A stretch of DNA of 64,000 bases from an uncultured Alphaproteobacteria bacterium (GTDB lineage Bacteria; Pseudomonadota; Alphaproteobacteria; CAAHEQ01; UBA3637), in assembly GCA_937888725.1 (NCBI GenBank), contig CALARE010000010.1, positions 1 to 64,000 of the forward strand, in the 5' to 3' direction. Every line of letters starts with the position of its first letter. Positions within the stretch are counted from its first letter, which is position 1. The notes beneath the pieces are model-generated. The model was not told where the DNA came from and made no database searches. It saw only the letters and a program-made list of their open reading frames with translations. A program made the position numbers and the translations under genes. This document shows, piece after piece, positions 52,154-62,315 of this stretch.

Positions 52154-53107
52154 ATGACAAAAACAGTTTGGGTTCTTGCAGATGATAGGATGGGCAATGT
52201 CAACCAACTGTTAGGCATAGCTGAAAATTTAGGTTATCCCTATGTCAGAAAAGATATTCGTTATACAAAGTGGGTTAAATTACCTAATTTTTTAAGGGGA
52301 AAAACGCTTATTGGCTTAACAAATGAATCAAAGGAAAATCTAAAAACAACTTCATTCCCAGATATCGTATTAAGTGCTGGACGCCGTTCATTTCCTGTTG
52401 CTCTTTGGATAAAAAAACAATCCAAAGGGAAAACAAAAATTGTTCAATTAATGAATCCAGGAATAGCACATTTTAAAACAGCCGATCTTGTTGTATTGCC
52501 GTACCACGATCAATACAAAGGGTATTCAAAAAATGTACTTTTAACTCTTGGCACACCACACAGAATTACACCCAAACGTCTTATTGATGAAAAGAAAAAA
52601 TGGGAACCCGTATTCCAAAATTATAAGGCTCCACGTTTATCATTAATTGTTGGCGGAGCAACAAAAAACAAACCGTTTACTATCGAAATGGCAAAAACAT
52701 TATTAAATGATGCATTATCACTTTCACCAAAAAGTATTTTAGTGACAACATCAAGAAGAACGCCTAATGAAGTGACAACATATTTAAAAGATAATCTTCC
52801 ACAAGAAATAACTTTTTTCTACCAATTTGGCGATAAACAAGAAAATCCTTATTTCGGACTTATGGCATGTGCTGATATGATTCTTGTTACAGGCGACTCC
52901 ATGTCAATGTGCTCTGAATGTTGTGCAACCAATGTACCTGTTTTTATTTTTGCACCAGATGCTATGATGAGTGAAAAACACAAACGCTTTCATTTTTCTC
53001 TTTTTAAAGAAGGGTACGCACTTCCGTCTGGCTCAAAAATGCAATCTGTCAAGGGTGGATTTAATCCCTCTGCAAAAATCATTCATCATATAAAAAATTT
53101 ATTTTAG
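52154..53107 (+). CDS. ELM1/GtrOC1-family protein (COG3660)
   Basis: A 317-residue protein related to the mitochondrial-fission ELM1 proteins of plants and alphaproteobacteria. The fold resembles GT-B glycosyltransferases: VWVLADDRMGNVNQLLGIAE near the start, PDIVLSAGRRSFPVALWIKK, SLIVGGATKNKPF and ILVTGDSMSMCSECCATNVPVFIF. It carries no membrane segment. It probably transfers a sugar in envelope polymer synthesis. A glycosyltransferase gene follows it. Confidence 0.88.
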   Translation: MTKTVWVLADDRMGNVNQLLGIAENLGYPYVRKDIRYTKWVKLPNFLRGKTLIGLTNESKENLKTTSFPDIVLSAGRRSFPVALWIKKQSKGKTKIVQLMNPGIAHFKTADLVVLPYHDQYKGYSKNVLLTLGTPHRITPKRLIDEKKKWEPVFQNYKAPRLSLIVGGATKNKPFTIEMAKTLLNDALSLSPKSILVTTSRRTPNEVTTYLKDNLPQEITFFYQFGDKQENPYFGLMACADMILVTGDSMSMCSECCATNVPVFIFAPDAMMSEKHKRFHFSLFKEGYALPSGSKMQSVKGGFNPSAKIIHHIKNLF

Positions 53108-53116
53108 GAGATATTC

Positions 53117-54112
53117 GTGGCAAAACTATCTGTTTTAATAGCACTTTCAAGTAATGAAAATATTACAAATTTATGTTTGGAAAGTTTAACACTGCAAACT
53201 TTTGATGATTTTGAATGCTTATGTGTTATACAAAATCAAGATGAATATCCCTTTCTATTAAATCTTATCAAAAAAGATAATCGTTTTAAATTAATAAAAA
53301 CACAAAGCATCCCAGAAACGAAATGGGATGCATACAACGAAGCTTTATATCACGTAAAGGGGAAATATGTCCTTTTCTTAAATGATACAGATTTGCTCCA
53401 CATTCAAGCTTTGGATATTTTTTATGATTCTTTGCGTTACACACATACACAATTAGCCACATCAAACCCAACGTATTTTTCCACACAAAAAGTCGAAAAA
53501 AAACAAAAAAGCATTATCCATTTTGATAAAAGCGTATTAAAAAAACGAAATCAGAATATTTTACCTGATTTTTGGCAAGAAAATCCGTTTCATATTGATG
53601 CACAATTGGAAGGGAAAGTATTTAGTGCAGAAATTGTTTCTTATCTTAAATTTCACACAAATTTAAAAGAATTTGCTCCTTACTTTTTTATAGAACAATT
53701 TTATTCACTTATTAAAGATATTGTTTACATTAAACATCCAATTTATCTTTGTAGAAAGGAATCTCATATCCCCGCACTATCTTCTTTTGAAACGCTTGTG
53801 AATTTAAAAGAACGTATTATTTTTGAGTACGCATACTTTATAGAATCTGGGCGAATAAACGGGTATAATACTATTGTGTTAAAAAGAAGATGTTCACAAG
53901 ACTTTTTTAATGCCTTAAAACAGGTTATTTTGCATACACCTGAACGTACTCTCATCTGCATTAACCAACAAATTATTACCCTCATTCATGAAATGAAAGA
54001 ATATGACATGATGCAAGGATTAAGTTTATCCATATTTCAAAAAACGATTGTTTTTTTATTAACAAAAAACAAACTTTCCTTTGCAAAAAAATTGCTAAAA
54101 TTTTTATTTTAA
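53117..54112 (+). CDS. Family 2 glycosyltransferase
   Basis: A 331-residue protein with a GT-A N-terminal domain: LSVLIALSSNENITNLCLESLTLQ, then WDAYNEALYHVKGKYVLFLNDTD, whose NDTD fills the DxD-type metal site. The C-terminal half is unrecognised. It starts with GTG at 53117 after AGGAG. It is co-directional with ELM1 and the lipoprotein hydrolase, so surface polysaccharide synthesis is a reasonable inference. Confidence 0.85.
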   Translation: MAKLSVLIALSSNENITNLCLESLTLQTFDDFECLCVIQNQDEYPFLLNLIKKDNRFKLIKTQSIPETKWDAYNEALYHVKGKYVLFLNDTDLLHIQALDIFYDSLRYTHTQLATSNPTYFSTQKVEKKQKSIIHFDKSVLKKRNQNILPDFWQENPFHIDAQLEGKVFSAEIVSYLKFHTNLKEFAPYFFIEQFYSLIKDIVYIKHPIYLCRKESHIPALSSFETLVNLKERIIFEYAYFIESGRINGYNTIVLKRRCSQDFFNALKQVILHTPERTLICINQQIITLIHEMKEYDMMQGLSLSIFQKTIVFLLTKNKLSFAKKLLKFLF

Positions 54113-54115
54113 GAT

Positions 54116-54703
54116 TTACTTTGCTCCACGGATTTCATCATATCGCTTTTTAATTTCTTGTATATCTGCCCACATCAAAGCCTTAGGAGAACCAGGTCTA
54201 GCAATTGGATTTCTAAGCAAATATGAGGGGTGAAAAATAGGCATCATTTTTGACCCATAAGGACCATCAAACCACTTACCTCTCACTTTTGAAATAGCTC
54301 CAGCATCGGGCAAAAAAGATGTTAATGCAACACGGCCACAGAGCAAAATAATTTTTGGTTTTAAAATTCTCAACTGTTCATCCAAATAAAAGCGGCATGC
54401 TTTTTTTTCATCAGGAAGCGGATCTCGATTTTCTGGAGGTCGACACTTTAACGTATTGCAAATATAAATATCCTTTTCCCGAGTTAATCCAACCGATTCT
54501 AAAATTTTATCTAAAAGTTGCCCTGCTCGACCGACAAAGGGTTTTCCTTGCATATCTTCATTAAAACCTGGTGCTTCACCAATCAAAACAATATTTGAAT
54601 TTGGAATACCATCTGAAAAAACAATATTTGTTCTTGTTTTCCCTAATGGGCATTTTTGACATTCTAAACATTGTTTTTTTATATTTTCTAATTCTTCAAA
54701 CAT
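54116..54703 (-). CDS. Type 4 uracil-DNA glycosylase (Fe-S)
   Basis: Removes uracil from DNA. The 195-residue protein has the Fe-S Cys pattern (CLECQKC near the start, then CNTLKC). The family motifs are present: GEAPGFNEDMQGKPFVGRAGQLLD, NRDP and the C-terminal FHPSYLLRNP. The ATG at 54703 follows GGAGG. It meets the glycosyltransferase gene tail to tail. Confidence 0.95.
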   Translation of the reverse strand: MFEELENIKKQCLECQKCPLGKTRTNIVFSDGIPNSNIVLIGEAPGFNEDMQGKPFVGRAGQLLDKILESVGLTREKDIYICNTLKCRPPENRDPLPDEKKACRFYLDEQLRILKPKIILLCGRVALTSFLPDAGAISKVRGKWFDGPYGSKMMPIFHPSYLLRNPIARPGSPKALMWADIQEIKKRYDEIRGAK

Positions 54704-54822
54704 AAAACCTCCATTATTTTTCTCCACTTTACAAAATATTTTATAAAAAAACAATCTTTAAAAGGGTGTCTTGATTTTTTTATATATTCTGTGCTAAATA
54801 AAAAGATAAGAAAGGTTTTATA

Positions 54823-55800
54823 ATGAAAAAAAAGCAACTACCAGATATAGATAAATTTTCAAAATTTTTATCAATGAAAATTTTGAAAAAGCCTATTATA
54901 TCTATATATCAATTTAAACGTGGTGCGTCCTCTTTTAACTATTTAGTCAAACTAAAAGATAGAAAATTTCTTGTTAAATTGGCTTGGAAACATAAAAAAG
55001 AGGGTGTGGAACGGTTAGTTAGTATAATAAAGACATTAACAACTCAACAAACCATTCCGCTTGCTGGTATTATACCTATACAAAATGATTATTTATTTAA
55101 ATACAAAGACAGCTATGGTTTTGTATTAGAATATATTGATGCTAAATCTATCCCTGCAAATAAATTTTCATCTTATCATTTAGCAACTGTTTTACAAACA
55201 TACCACCTTTTTCAACAAACAAAATGGGTGGATAAAAACCTTCTTATTCCTGCTTATAATTTTGCTGATTTACAAAAAAAATATTCCGAAAATTGTCTAT
55301 TAATGGTGAAATCTTTTAAAAGACATCTGTTGTTGAAATATCTTCTTAAAATAATGCAAAAAAAATTACTAGAAATTGGAAAAACACCTCTTAAAATTGT
55401 TCCAGAAAAAAAATGCGTTATTCACGGGGATTTTCACCATAACAATATTTTATTCCAAGATAAAAAACTTGCTGCAATTCTTGATTTTGAAGACATTGGT
55501 TATGGTTATGCATCAGAAGATCTTATTCGATTTATTTTATGTTTGAATGCTCGATTACCTATTTTTTATAATGCCAAAAAACGTCTTATAAATACATTGG
55601 ATATCATAATGGGCGAATTTAAATATAGCTATGACGAATGGATGCTTGGTCTTAATTCTTTTACACTTCAAAAAATGAAAAAAGTATTTTCAAAACCACA
55701 AAAACCATCGATTGATCTAATTAAGAAACTTTTTCATCTCATTATTTTTATGAAAAAGTATGAATTTCTTGAAACCGAAATAAAAAAAAGATGCCTCTAA
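54823..55800 (+). CDS. APH-type phosphotransferase
   Basis: A 325-residue protein with a kinase fold of the choline/aminoglycoside phosphotransferase type. FNYLVKLKDRKFLVKLAW is the nucleotide region, VIHGDFHHNNILF the catalytic loop and AILDFEDIGYG the metal-binding DFE. The very Lys-rich composition is typical of this region. Antibiotic resistance is not implied; choline, ethanolamine or sugar kinases have the same pattern. Its position beside EptA and glycosyltransferases suggests envelope decoration. It overlaps the convergent eptA by four bases. Confidence 0.85.
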   Translation: MKKKQLPDIDKFSKFLSMKILKKPIISIYQFKRGASSFNYLVKLKDRKFLVKLAWKHKKEGVERLVSIIKTLTTQQTIPLAGIIPIQNDYLFKYKDSYGFVLEYIDAKSIPANKFSSYHLATVLQTYHLFQQTKWVDKNLLIPAYNFADLQKKYSENCLLMVKSFKRHLLLKYLLKIMQKKLLEIGKTPLKIVPEKKCVIHGDFHHNNILFQDKKLAAILDFEDIGYGYASEDLIRFILCLNARLPIFYNAKKRLINTLDIIMGEFKYSYDEWMLGLNSFTLQKMKKVFSKPQKPSIDLIKKLFHLIIFMKKYEFLETEIKKRCL

Positions 55801-57392
55801 TCAGCCAAGCTTTTTTGAGCAAAAACATCAGGGTTGTTTAATCCTGCCAATCTAGTAATCGTATGGATGACATTTTCAGTATTGTATTCAACATCCTTGT
55901 TTTTTTGAAGATTATTCACTGTTGTTGGTCTGTCTTTTTTATATTTATCAGATAACCACACAACAAAAGGAACACTTGTCATTGGTTCGTTTGCAAGTTC
56001 AGAATGTCCCAAAATTTTATGCGTTGTCGTGTCATAAATATCTTCTCCGTGATCACTAAAATACAAACAACAAGCTTTTTCATTTAAAGCTTCAACATTA
56101 TCAATAATTTGATTTACTACATAATCAGTATATCTAATACTATCGTCATATGCATTTAGTAAAATATGCCCTTGAGGCGTTAGTGCTTTATGCCCTAAAT
56201 TTTCTTTAAAACATTGCCATTCTGCAGGATATCTATTTGTATAGGCAGAATGTGACCCAATTAGATGAATAAAAATCATCTTTTTCCTTACTGATTTATC
56301 ATTTAATATCTTTTCAATATCTGGCAACATATCACCATCAAATCCTGCTTTTTCAAAGCGTTTCATTCCACTAAAATTATATGATTTTTCCCAATCAGCA
56401 TGTGAGGATATAGCCGTTACCAGCGTATCGGATAACGCATATTGATTTGACAACCAATATGTTTTAAAACCAGCCTGCTTAAAATAATCAACAATTGTTC
56501 CTTTTTGTGTTAAAAATTCAGGATGTTCTTTATCTGCAAATGTTAAAACTTTTTCCAAAACAGGCATTGTTTGTGCAAAAGGAGAATATACCTTATTAAA
56601 CACAAATAAATCGCTTTTTCTTGCATTTGAAAAAGGCGTTGTATCTCGTTCATACCCATATAACCCTAAGTGAGTCCTATTTGCTGATTCCCCGATAATA
56701 ACAATATAAGTTTCTGATTCTTCTTTTGATGTATCAGATGAAATTTCATCAAATGGTTTTGCATTATTTTTTGAAAGTATTTTCTTTAACTCACCATATG
56801 TTTTTTTGTATTCAAAAAAATGATATATCACATTACTATATGGATTTAGCACATAACCATCTTTAAATTTAAACCCTTTTTTAAATAAATTTCGAATAAA
56901 TGGGAATCCAAAAATAACACAAATAATTGTCCCCATTAACTGTGTTTTTAGTGTTAGTTCAACACTCTGTATCTGTAATAGAAAAAAAAGAGGTCCAAAA
57001 ATAAATAGTCCACCCAAAACAAAAAGTATCGCGGGAATATTTTGTGTTAAAAATTCCTTTGTTTCTTTCATATTTGAAACAAATAATGTAAAAAAGGTAT
57101 TTAACCCAATTCTTGTTTTAAATAAATAGATGTGTCCCAGTTCTAAAAACATCAAAGGCATAAAAATAAAATGAACACATAACAAATAACCTTTTAAACA
57201 TTCTGGGAATATAAAAACAGGCAAAAGAACTAGAAAACAAATCGGAAAAGTACGCATAACATCTTTTAAAAACAATTGATAAAATTGCTTATTTTTTAAA
57301 TTAGCCTGTTTAAGTGATTTAAAAAAAGTATAAAATAGAGGCAAAAAACCAATCAAAGCGATATATATTGCACCAGAAAATAAATTTGACAT
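55797..57392 (-). CDS. Phosphoethanolamine transferase (EptA/CptA family)
   Basis: Transfers phosphoethanolamine from phosphatidylethanolamine to lipid A or core sugars. About five membrane segments (residues 1-175) are followed by a periplasmic sulfatase-type domain: VIIGESANRTHLGLYGYERDTTP with the nucleophile Thr, HLIGSHSAY, and the metal site YFSDHGEDIYD. The 531-residue length is normal. It would change surface charge and can lower polymyxin sensitivity, but no substrate is shown. Its stop overlaps the convergent kinase gene. Confidence 0.9.
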   Translation of the reverse strand: MSNLFSGAIYIALIGFLPLFYTFFKSLKQANLKNKQFYQLFLKDVMRTFPICFLVLLPVFIFPECLKGYLLCVHFIFMPLMFLELGHIYLFKTRIGLNTFFTLFVSNMKETKEFLTQNIPAILFVLGGLFIFGPLFFLLQIQSVELTLKTQLMGTIICVIFGFPFIRNLFKKGFKFKDGYVLNPYSNVIYHFFEYKKTYGELKKILSKNNAKPFDEISSDTSKEESETYIVIIGESANRTHLGLYGYERDTTPFSNARKSDLFVFNKVYSPFAQTMPVLEKVLTFADKEHPEFLTQKGTIVDYFKQAGFKTYWLSNQYALSDTLVTAISSHADWEKSYNFSGMKRFEKAGFDGDMLPDIEKILNDKSVRKKMIFIHLIGSHSAYTNRYPAEWQCFKENLGHKALTPQGHILLNAYDDSIRYTDYVVNQIIDNVEALNEKACCLYFSDHGEDIYDTTTHKILGHSELANEPMTSVPFVVWLSDKYKKDRPTTVNNLQKNKDVEYNTENVIHTITRLAGLNNPDVFAQKSLAD

Positions 57393-57450
57393 TCCTTTAA
57401 TATCCTGTATGATAAAAAATATGAATTTATTTTACTGAAAGGGTCAAAAA

Positions 57451-58698
57451 ATGTCAATCTTAATTAGACATGTCTTACTAAACAATACTCCAGTTGACAT
57501 TTTAATCAATCAAAATAAAATTGAAAAAATAGCAACACATATTCCAACTGCTCTTTCTGATACAGTTATTCAAGCAGAAGGAAAAGCTATTCAACCTGCT
57601 TTTTATAATATGCATACCCATTCGCCCATGGTTCTATTCAGAGGGATTGGTGAAGATAAAGATTTATTTGATTGGTTACAAAAAGATATTTGGCCAAGGG
57701 AAGAAAAACTAACAAAAGAACAGGTTTATATTGCCTCTCGCATGGCAATATTAGAAATGATTAAAACAGGAACAGTCCTATTTAATGATATGTATTTTTT
57801 TATGGATGAGACAATCCGTGCTATTGACGAAATGGGCGTTCGAGGTCTTGTTTCTTGTGTTGCAATGGATTTATTTAATCCCCAAACAACCCGTCAAAAG
57901 AAAAAAGATATGACAACCTTTATATCTACACCATCGCCTTGTAATCGTGTAATCAAAACAGTCGCCTGCCATGCTATCTACACAGTTTCTGAAGAACTAC
58001 TTTTATTTAGCAGAGATTTGGCATTAAAGAATAACACTTTTTTACACATTCATCTTGCTGAAACAAAAAAAGAAGTGGATGATTGTCTTGAAAAAACAGG
58101 TTTAACACCCACACAATACTTGGATAAATTAGGACTATTAACCAAAAAAACTATTTTAGCCCATTGTGTGTGGCTAAATGAAGAAGATCAAAATATTATA
58201 AAGCAAAGGGGTTGCCTTATTGCACATTGTCCAATTTCAAATTTAAAACTTAATTCAGGACAAATGCCCCTTCACACTTATCAACAAAAAGGGCTTAATA
58301 TTTCACTTGGTACGGATGGTGCTTCATCCAACAACGCTCTTAGCATGTTTTCAGAAATGAAAATAGCCGCCCTTTCTGCAAAGGGAGAATCACATAATAT
58401 CACCGCTGCCCCTGTTCAAAGTATTTTAAATATGGCACAGAAAAATGCCGCCCATTTTTTGGGTTTAAACACAGGTACAATTCAAGAAGGTACGCTTGCT
58501 GATTTTATTTTGATAGATTTAAACAACACACTTACACAGCCAGCGAAATTTTTAAATTCACATATGGTCTATAGTATGGATTCATCTTGTATTAGTGATG
58601 TTTGTGTTAATGGGCGGTTTGTTCTTCAAAACAAAAACCACCCATTTGAAAATGAAATTATAGACTCATTTATTAATTTAAGCGAGTCACTTTTCTAA
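57451..58698 (+). CDS. mtaD: 5-methylthioadenosine/S-adenosylhomocysteine deaminase-like amidohydrolase
   Basis: A 415-residue metal-dependent amidohydrolase. Metal and catalytic residues are in order: MHTHSPMVL, HIHLAETKKEV, LAHCVWL and GTDGASSNNALSMF. That pattern matches MtaD, which deaminates adenosyl derivatives in purine salvage. Guanine or cytosine deaminases share the core, so the symbol is tentative. The 3' end overlaps the convergent terC by 12 bases. Confidence 0.85.
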   Translation: MSILIRHVLLNNTPVDILINQNKIEKIATHIPTALSDTVIQAEGKAIQPAFYNMHTHSPMVLFRGIGEDKDLFDWLQKDIWPREEKLTKEQVYIASRMAILEMIKTGTVLFNDMYFFMDETIRAIDEMGVRGLVSCVAMDLFNPQTTRQKKKDMTTFISTPSPCNRVIKTVACHAIYTVSEELLLFSRDLALKNNTFLHIHLAETKKEVDDCLEKTGLTPTQYLDKLGLLTKKTILAHCVWLNEEDQNIIKQRGCLIAHCPISNLKLNSGQMPLHTYQQKGLNISLGTDGASSNNALSMFSEMKIAALSAKGESHNITAAPVQSILNMAQKNAAHFLGLNTGTIQEGTLADFILIDLNNTLTQPAKFLNSHMVYSMDSSCISDVCVNGRFVLQNKNHPFENEIIDSFINLSESLF

Positions 58699-59661
58699 AG
58701 TTGCTAAATTGCTTTTTCTTGTTTGATATAGTGAAAGAGCAATCCCTAAAGCAAGAATGCCAAAGGTAACAATTAAAGACGTTGCTGTTGTTACTTTTAA
58801 ACCAATATAAGGCAAAAAGATTTTTGATCCAATAAATATTAAAACAAATGATAACGCATGCTTTAAATAAACAAATCGTGTTACCGCTTGAGCCAATAAG
58901 AAATATAGTGAACGCAAACCCAATATCGCAAAAATATTACTCGTATAAACAACAAAAACATCTTGCGTAATTAAGAAAATGGCAGGGATACTATCAATTG
59001 CAAAAATCACGTCCATTGTTTCAATAATAATCAATGCCAAAAATAAAGGTGTTGCAATCCATTTTCCAGCCTGTTTAATAAAAAAGTGTTCTTCATGCAA
59101 TTGATTTGTCATCGGAATATAACGCTTAATAAATGAAAGCATTTTCCCCTCAGAGGCTTGTGCTTTATCTTCTTCCTCATCATCTTTCATTGTTTCAATA
59201 AGCATTTTTGCACCAGTATAAATCAAAAATGCTGAGAAAAGGTACAATACCCAGTGAAACTGACTAACCAATTGTGCACCAACTAAAATCATCAATGCAC
59301 GCATGACAATAGCACCCAATACACCCCAAAATAAAACTCTATGCTGATAAATTGCTGGTATTTTTAATGAAGTAAAAACCAATGAAATAACAAAAATATT
59401 ATCCATCGACAAACTAAATTCTACAAGATATCCTGTATAAAAAAGCATTCCAATGTCAATGCCTTTTTCATACAAAACAAATAGTCCAAAAAGTAATGAA
59501 ACAGCCATATATGAAAGGCAAATTTTAAGAGTCCCTTTCATTGTTGGAGTATCTGATTTTCTGTGAAATACAAATAAATCTAAAAATAAAATTGTAAAAA
59601 CAATTAGAGCAAAAACAACCCACATTGCTCCTGTTGATAAGTGTGATAATGTATCTAACAT
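58687..59661 (-). CDS. TerC-family membrane protein
   Basis: A 324-residue integral membrane protein with about nine segments. Features of TerC/Alx are LDLFVFHRKSDTPT, EFSLSMDNIFVISLVF with conserved Asp, and ETMDVIFAIDSIPAIFLITQDVFVVYTSNIFAILGLRSLYF. Members export manganese during membrane-protein secretion or protect against alkaline pH. The Mn-responsive yybP-ykoY riboswitch that controls some terC genes was not seen upstream. Confidence 0.93.
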   Translation of the reverse strand: MLDTLSHLSTGAMWVVFALIVFTILFLDLFVFHRKSDTPTMKGTLKICLSYMAVSLLFGLFVLYEKGIDIGMLFYTGYLVEFSLSMDNIFVISLVFTSLKIPAIYQHRVLFWGVLGAIVMRALMILVGAQLVSQFHWVLYLFSAFLIYTGAKMLIETMKDDEEEDKAQASEGKMLSFIKRYIPMTNQLHEEHFFIKQAGKWIATPLFLALIIIETMDVIFAIDSIPAIFLITQDVFVVYTSNIFAILGLRSLYFLLAQAVTRFVYLKHALSFVLIFIGSKIFLPYIGLKVTTATSLIVTFGILALGIALSLYQTRKSNLATLEK

Positions 59662-59675
59662 TTTTACATCCTTTG

Positions 59676-60203
59676 TTATTTTGGTTTGTCATTAATTAAT
59701 GGCCTACGAATAGGATTTGACGCCAAACCCCGTTTACAAAATTCTTCCCACGGAAAAGTTTGTCCTGGATCAAATTTTCTATTTGGTGCAATATCTGAAT
59801 GTGCCACCACATTCTCGGGTTTAATATGATAGCGTTTCATGATATCAGCACAAAGTTCTGTACCAGCCTGTATCTGTTCTTTTGAAAAATCTGTAAATGT
59901 TCTTTCCCCTAAAGCAGGACATTGAAATTCAATCCCAATTGAATGAGAATTAATATCTTCAGTTATATCACCCCACGTTGAAACACCCGCATGCCAAGCA
60001 CGCTTATCTTCTGGAATAACTTGATAAACAGTCCCATCTCTATCAATCACATAGTGGGAACTCACACGTCCACCGTCCTCTTTTTCAATAAAAATAGAAA
60101 GTGTTTCATCAATAGAATTAGTTGCTGTTGCATGAAAAACAATCATATCAATATCAGATTTTCTTTCATCAAAATGCAACGATGGCTTTTGAATAATTTT
60201 CAT
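59676..60203 (-). CDS. ampD: AmpD-type N-acetylmuramoyl-L-alanine amidase (Amidase_2)
   Basis: A 175-residue zinc amidase with IVFHATATNS, SHYVIDRDG, HAGVSTWGD and VVAHSDIAPNRKFDPG, so all zinc ligands are present. No signal peptide, so it acts in the cytoplasm on recycled anhydro-muropeptides, which fits the AmpG permease at 29.6 kb. The start overlaps the ruvC stop by four bases (ATGA). Confidence 0.92.
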   Translation of the reverse strand: MKIIQKPSLHFDERKSDIDMIVFHATATNSIDETLSIFIEKEDGGRVSSHYVIDRDGTVYQVIPEDKRAWHAGVSTWGDITEDINSHSIGIEFQCPALGERTFTDFSKEQIQAGTELCADIMKRYHIKPENVVAHSDIAPNRKFDPGQTFPWEEFCKRGLASNPIRRPLINDKPK

Positions 60204-60703
60204 ACTTTCTCCATCATCTTTTTTAATGTTACAGGACGCAAAAAACTATGACACAATGATATTGCTAAAGCATCAGCTGCGTCGGCCGGTATATTTTCAG
60301 GCACAGATTTTAATAATGTTCTTACCATCATATCAACTTGTTTTTTATCTGCATGACCAACACCCACAACCATCTTTTTTATTTGGTTAGGTGTATATTC
60401 AGCCACGGGAATTTTAAAAAGTGCTGGTGTTAATAAAACAACGCCTCTTGCTTGTCCCAATTTTAAGGTTGAATTTGGATTTTTATTAACAAAAGTTTCT
60501 TCAACTGCAGCCTCATCTGGCTCATATGCTTCAATAATTTTTTTTAAATCAACATGAAGTTCACTTAATCTAGAGCTTAACTCATTTTTATCATCAGGAT
60601 TAATCACTCCAGCAGCAATAAAACGCAAACGGGAGCCATCTTTTTCAATGACTCCCCAGCCTGTATGTCTTAATCCTGGGTCAAGCCCTAAGATTCGAAC
60701 CAT
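60200..60703 (-). CDS. ruvC: Holliday junction resolvase RuvC
   Basis: Cuts Holliday junctions with RuvAB. The 167-residue protein has the first catalytic Asp in LGLDPGLRHTGWG, AVEETFVNKNPN with the catalytic Glu, VGVGHADKKQV and DAADALAISLCH. It follows yebC by two bases. ruvA and ruvB are not downstream here, where an ampD gene follows instead. Confidence 0.97.
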   Translation of the reverse strand: MVRILGLDPGLRHTGWGVIEKDGSRLRFIAAGVINPDDKNELSSRLSELHVDLKKIIEAYEPDEAAVEETFVNKNPNSTLKLGQARGVVLLTPALFKIPVAEYTPNQIKKMVVGVGHADKKQVDMMVRTLLKSVPENIPADAADALAISLCHSFLRPVTLKKMMEKV

Positions 60704-60705
60704 TT

Positions 60706-61458
60706 TTACTCTCCTAACTGTTCCATAATTTCATCAGGAATATCTGCATTTGTAATGACACGTTGCACGTCATCATCTTCATTTAACAAATCAATAAATT
60801 TCATTAATTTTTGAGCTGTTTCTAAATCTGTAATTTCTTTTTGCACCATTGGTTTCCAATCACGTCTTGCAACATTTGGCGTACCAAGTTTTGCCTCTAA
60901 AGCATCACGGACAGCACCCAAATCATCTGGTTGACATGTGATTTCATGCGTTTCATCTGTTGAGATAACATCATCAGCACCTGCATCAAGAGCCGCTTCA
61001 AAAATTGCATCTGGCGTTCCGACAGCAACAGGATATTCAATATAACCAATGCGTTCAAAATTAAATGTTACAGATCCTGTTTCACCTAATGAACCACCAT
61101 TTTTTGAAAACAAAGAACGAAGAACAGGAGCTGTTCTTGCCCGATTATCTGTGAGAGCTTCCACGATTACAGAAACCTTACCAGGGCCCATACCTTCATA
61201 ACGAACTTCTTCGTAATTGGATGTGTCTGTTCCCTGTGTTCCTTTTAAAATCGCACGTTCAATATTGTCCTTTGGCATATTTTCAGAACGAGCTGTTTGA
61301 ATAGCTAAACGCAACCGTGGGTTTGCAGCAGGGTCACCCCCACCTTGTTTTGCCGCAACGGTAATTTCACGTGCTAATTTTGAAAAAACTTTTGCACGCA
61401 TCTTATCTTGTGCACCTTTACGGTACATAATATTTTTAAACTGTGAATGTCCTGCCAT
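60706..61458 (-). CDS. yebC: YebC/PmpR-family protein
   Basis: A 250-residue protein beginning [18 protein letters not shown] and with the full three-domain YebC pattern ([40 protein letters not shown]). Family members act as translation factors at proline-rich motifs and were earlier described as regulators. yebC-ruvC is a common pairing. Confidence 0.95.
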   Translation of the reverse strand: MAGHSQFKNIMYRKGAQDKMRAKVFSKLAREITVAAKQGGGDPAANPRLRLAIQTARSENMPKDNIERAILKGTQGTDTSNYEEVRYEGMGPGKVSVIVEALTDNRARTAPVLRSLFSKNGGSLGETGSVTFNFERIGYIEYPVAVGTPDAIFEAALDAGADDVISTDETHEITCQPDDLGAVRDALEAKLGTPNVARRDWKPMVQKEITDLETAQKLMKFIDLLNEDDDVQRVITNADIPDEIMEQLGE

Positions 61459-61502
61459 AATTGTTTTCCTTAAATTAAAATTTTAAAATATGAGCGATTA
61501 TA

Positions 61503-62315
61503 TCATACTTCATGTGTATTTTCAAGCGTTTGACCAATACGAACGGGAAAAATTTCTCTTGCCCGACCCGTTTTTTCATCAATATCCGCACAAACAGCAC
61601 AAAAAGTTGCATTTTTTTCAGCGGGTTCCAAGCGTCCTTTTTTATCCCCCCCCAAAAACCGATGGAATGCTAATTCTTTTTTCATTCCAATAACAGAATC
61701 ATAATCCCCGCACATACCGATATCAGAAATATAGGCTGTCCCGCTATTTAGAACATGTGCATCTGCCGTTGGAATGTGTGTATGTGTGCCAACCACCAAA
61801 GAGGCATGACCATCTAAAAAGTGCCCTAAAGCCACTTTTTCAGCTGTTGCCTCAGCATGAAAATCCACAACTAAAACATCATAATCTTTCCCCTTTTTAT
61901 ACGTTTCTAACCATTTTTGAATAGCAAGGAAAGGACTATCTACTGAACGCATAAAAACGCTCCCTAACAACTGGACAACCGCTACACGAACCCCCGATTT
62001 TGATGGAACAATACAAAATCCTTTTCCAACTGTATTTTCTGGATAATTCATAGGTCGAATAATATTGTCCTTTTCATTTAAAATAGGGAAAATGTCAGGT
62101 TTATCAAACGAATGATTTCCAAGCGTAATAACATCTGCACCTTGTGTTAAAAATGCTTCATACATTTTAGGACTAATCCCAAAACCATGTGCTGCATTTT
62201 CACCATTTACAATAATAAAATCCAAATTTAGTTGTTCTTTTAATTTAGGCAAACAAGACATTACCAATTTTCGGCCAGCCTTACCAACAACATCTCCACA
62301 AAATAATATTTTCAT
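61503..62315 (-). CDS. YmdB-type metallophosphoesterase (TIGR00282)
   Basis: A 270-residue calcineurin-like phosphoesterase: MKILFCGDVVGKAGR (Asp), VNGENAAHGFGIS, TLGNHSFDKPDI, VVDFHAEATAEKVALGHFLDGHASLVVGTHTHIPTADA. The YmdB member in Bacillus hydrolyses cyclic nucleotides. The start overlaps the zapA stop by four bases. Confidence 0.93.
   Translation of the reverse strand: MKILFCGDVVGKAGRKLVMSCLPKLKEQLNLDFIIVNGENAAHGFGISPKMYEAFLTQGADVITLGNHSFDKPDIFPILNEKDNIIRPMNYPENTVGKGFCIVPSKSGVRVAVVQLLGSVFMRSVDSPFLAIQKWLETYKKGKDYDVLVVDFHAEATAEKVALGHFLDGHASLVVGTHTHIPTADAHVLNSGTAYISDIGMCGDYDSVIGMKKELAFHRFLGGDKKGRLEPAEKNATFCAVCADIDEKTGRAREIFPVRIGQTLENTHEV

Noticed and set aside
54823..55800. Antibiotic-resistance phosphotransferase
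   Set aside because: The HGDxHxxN and DFE motifs are shared by many small-molecule kinases; nothing in the sequence points to a drug substrate.
58687..59800. Manganese riboswitch before terC
   Set aside because: The upstream gap is only 14 bp and the ampD gene precedes it, so there is no room for the yybP-ykoY motif.
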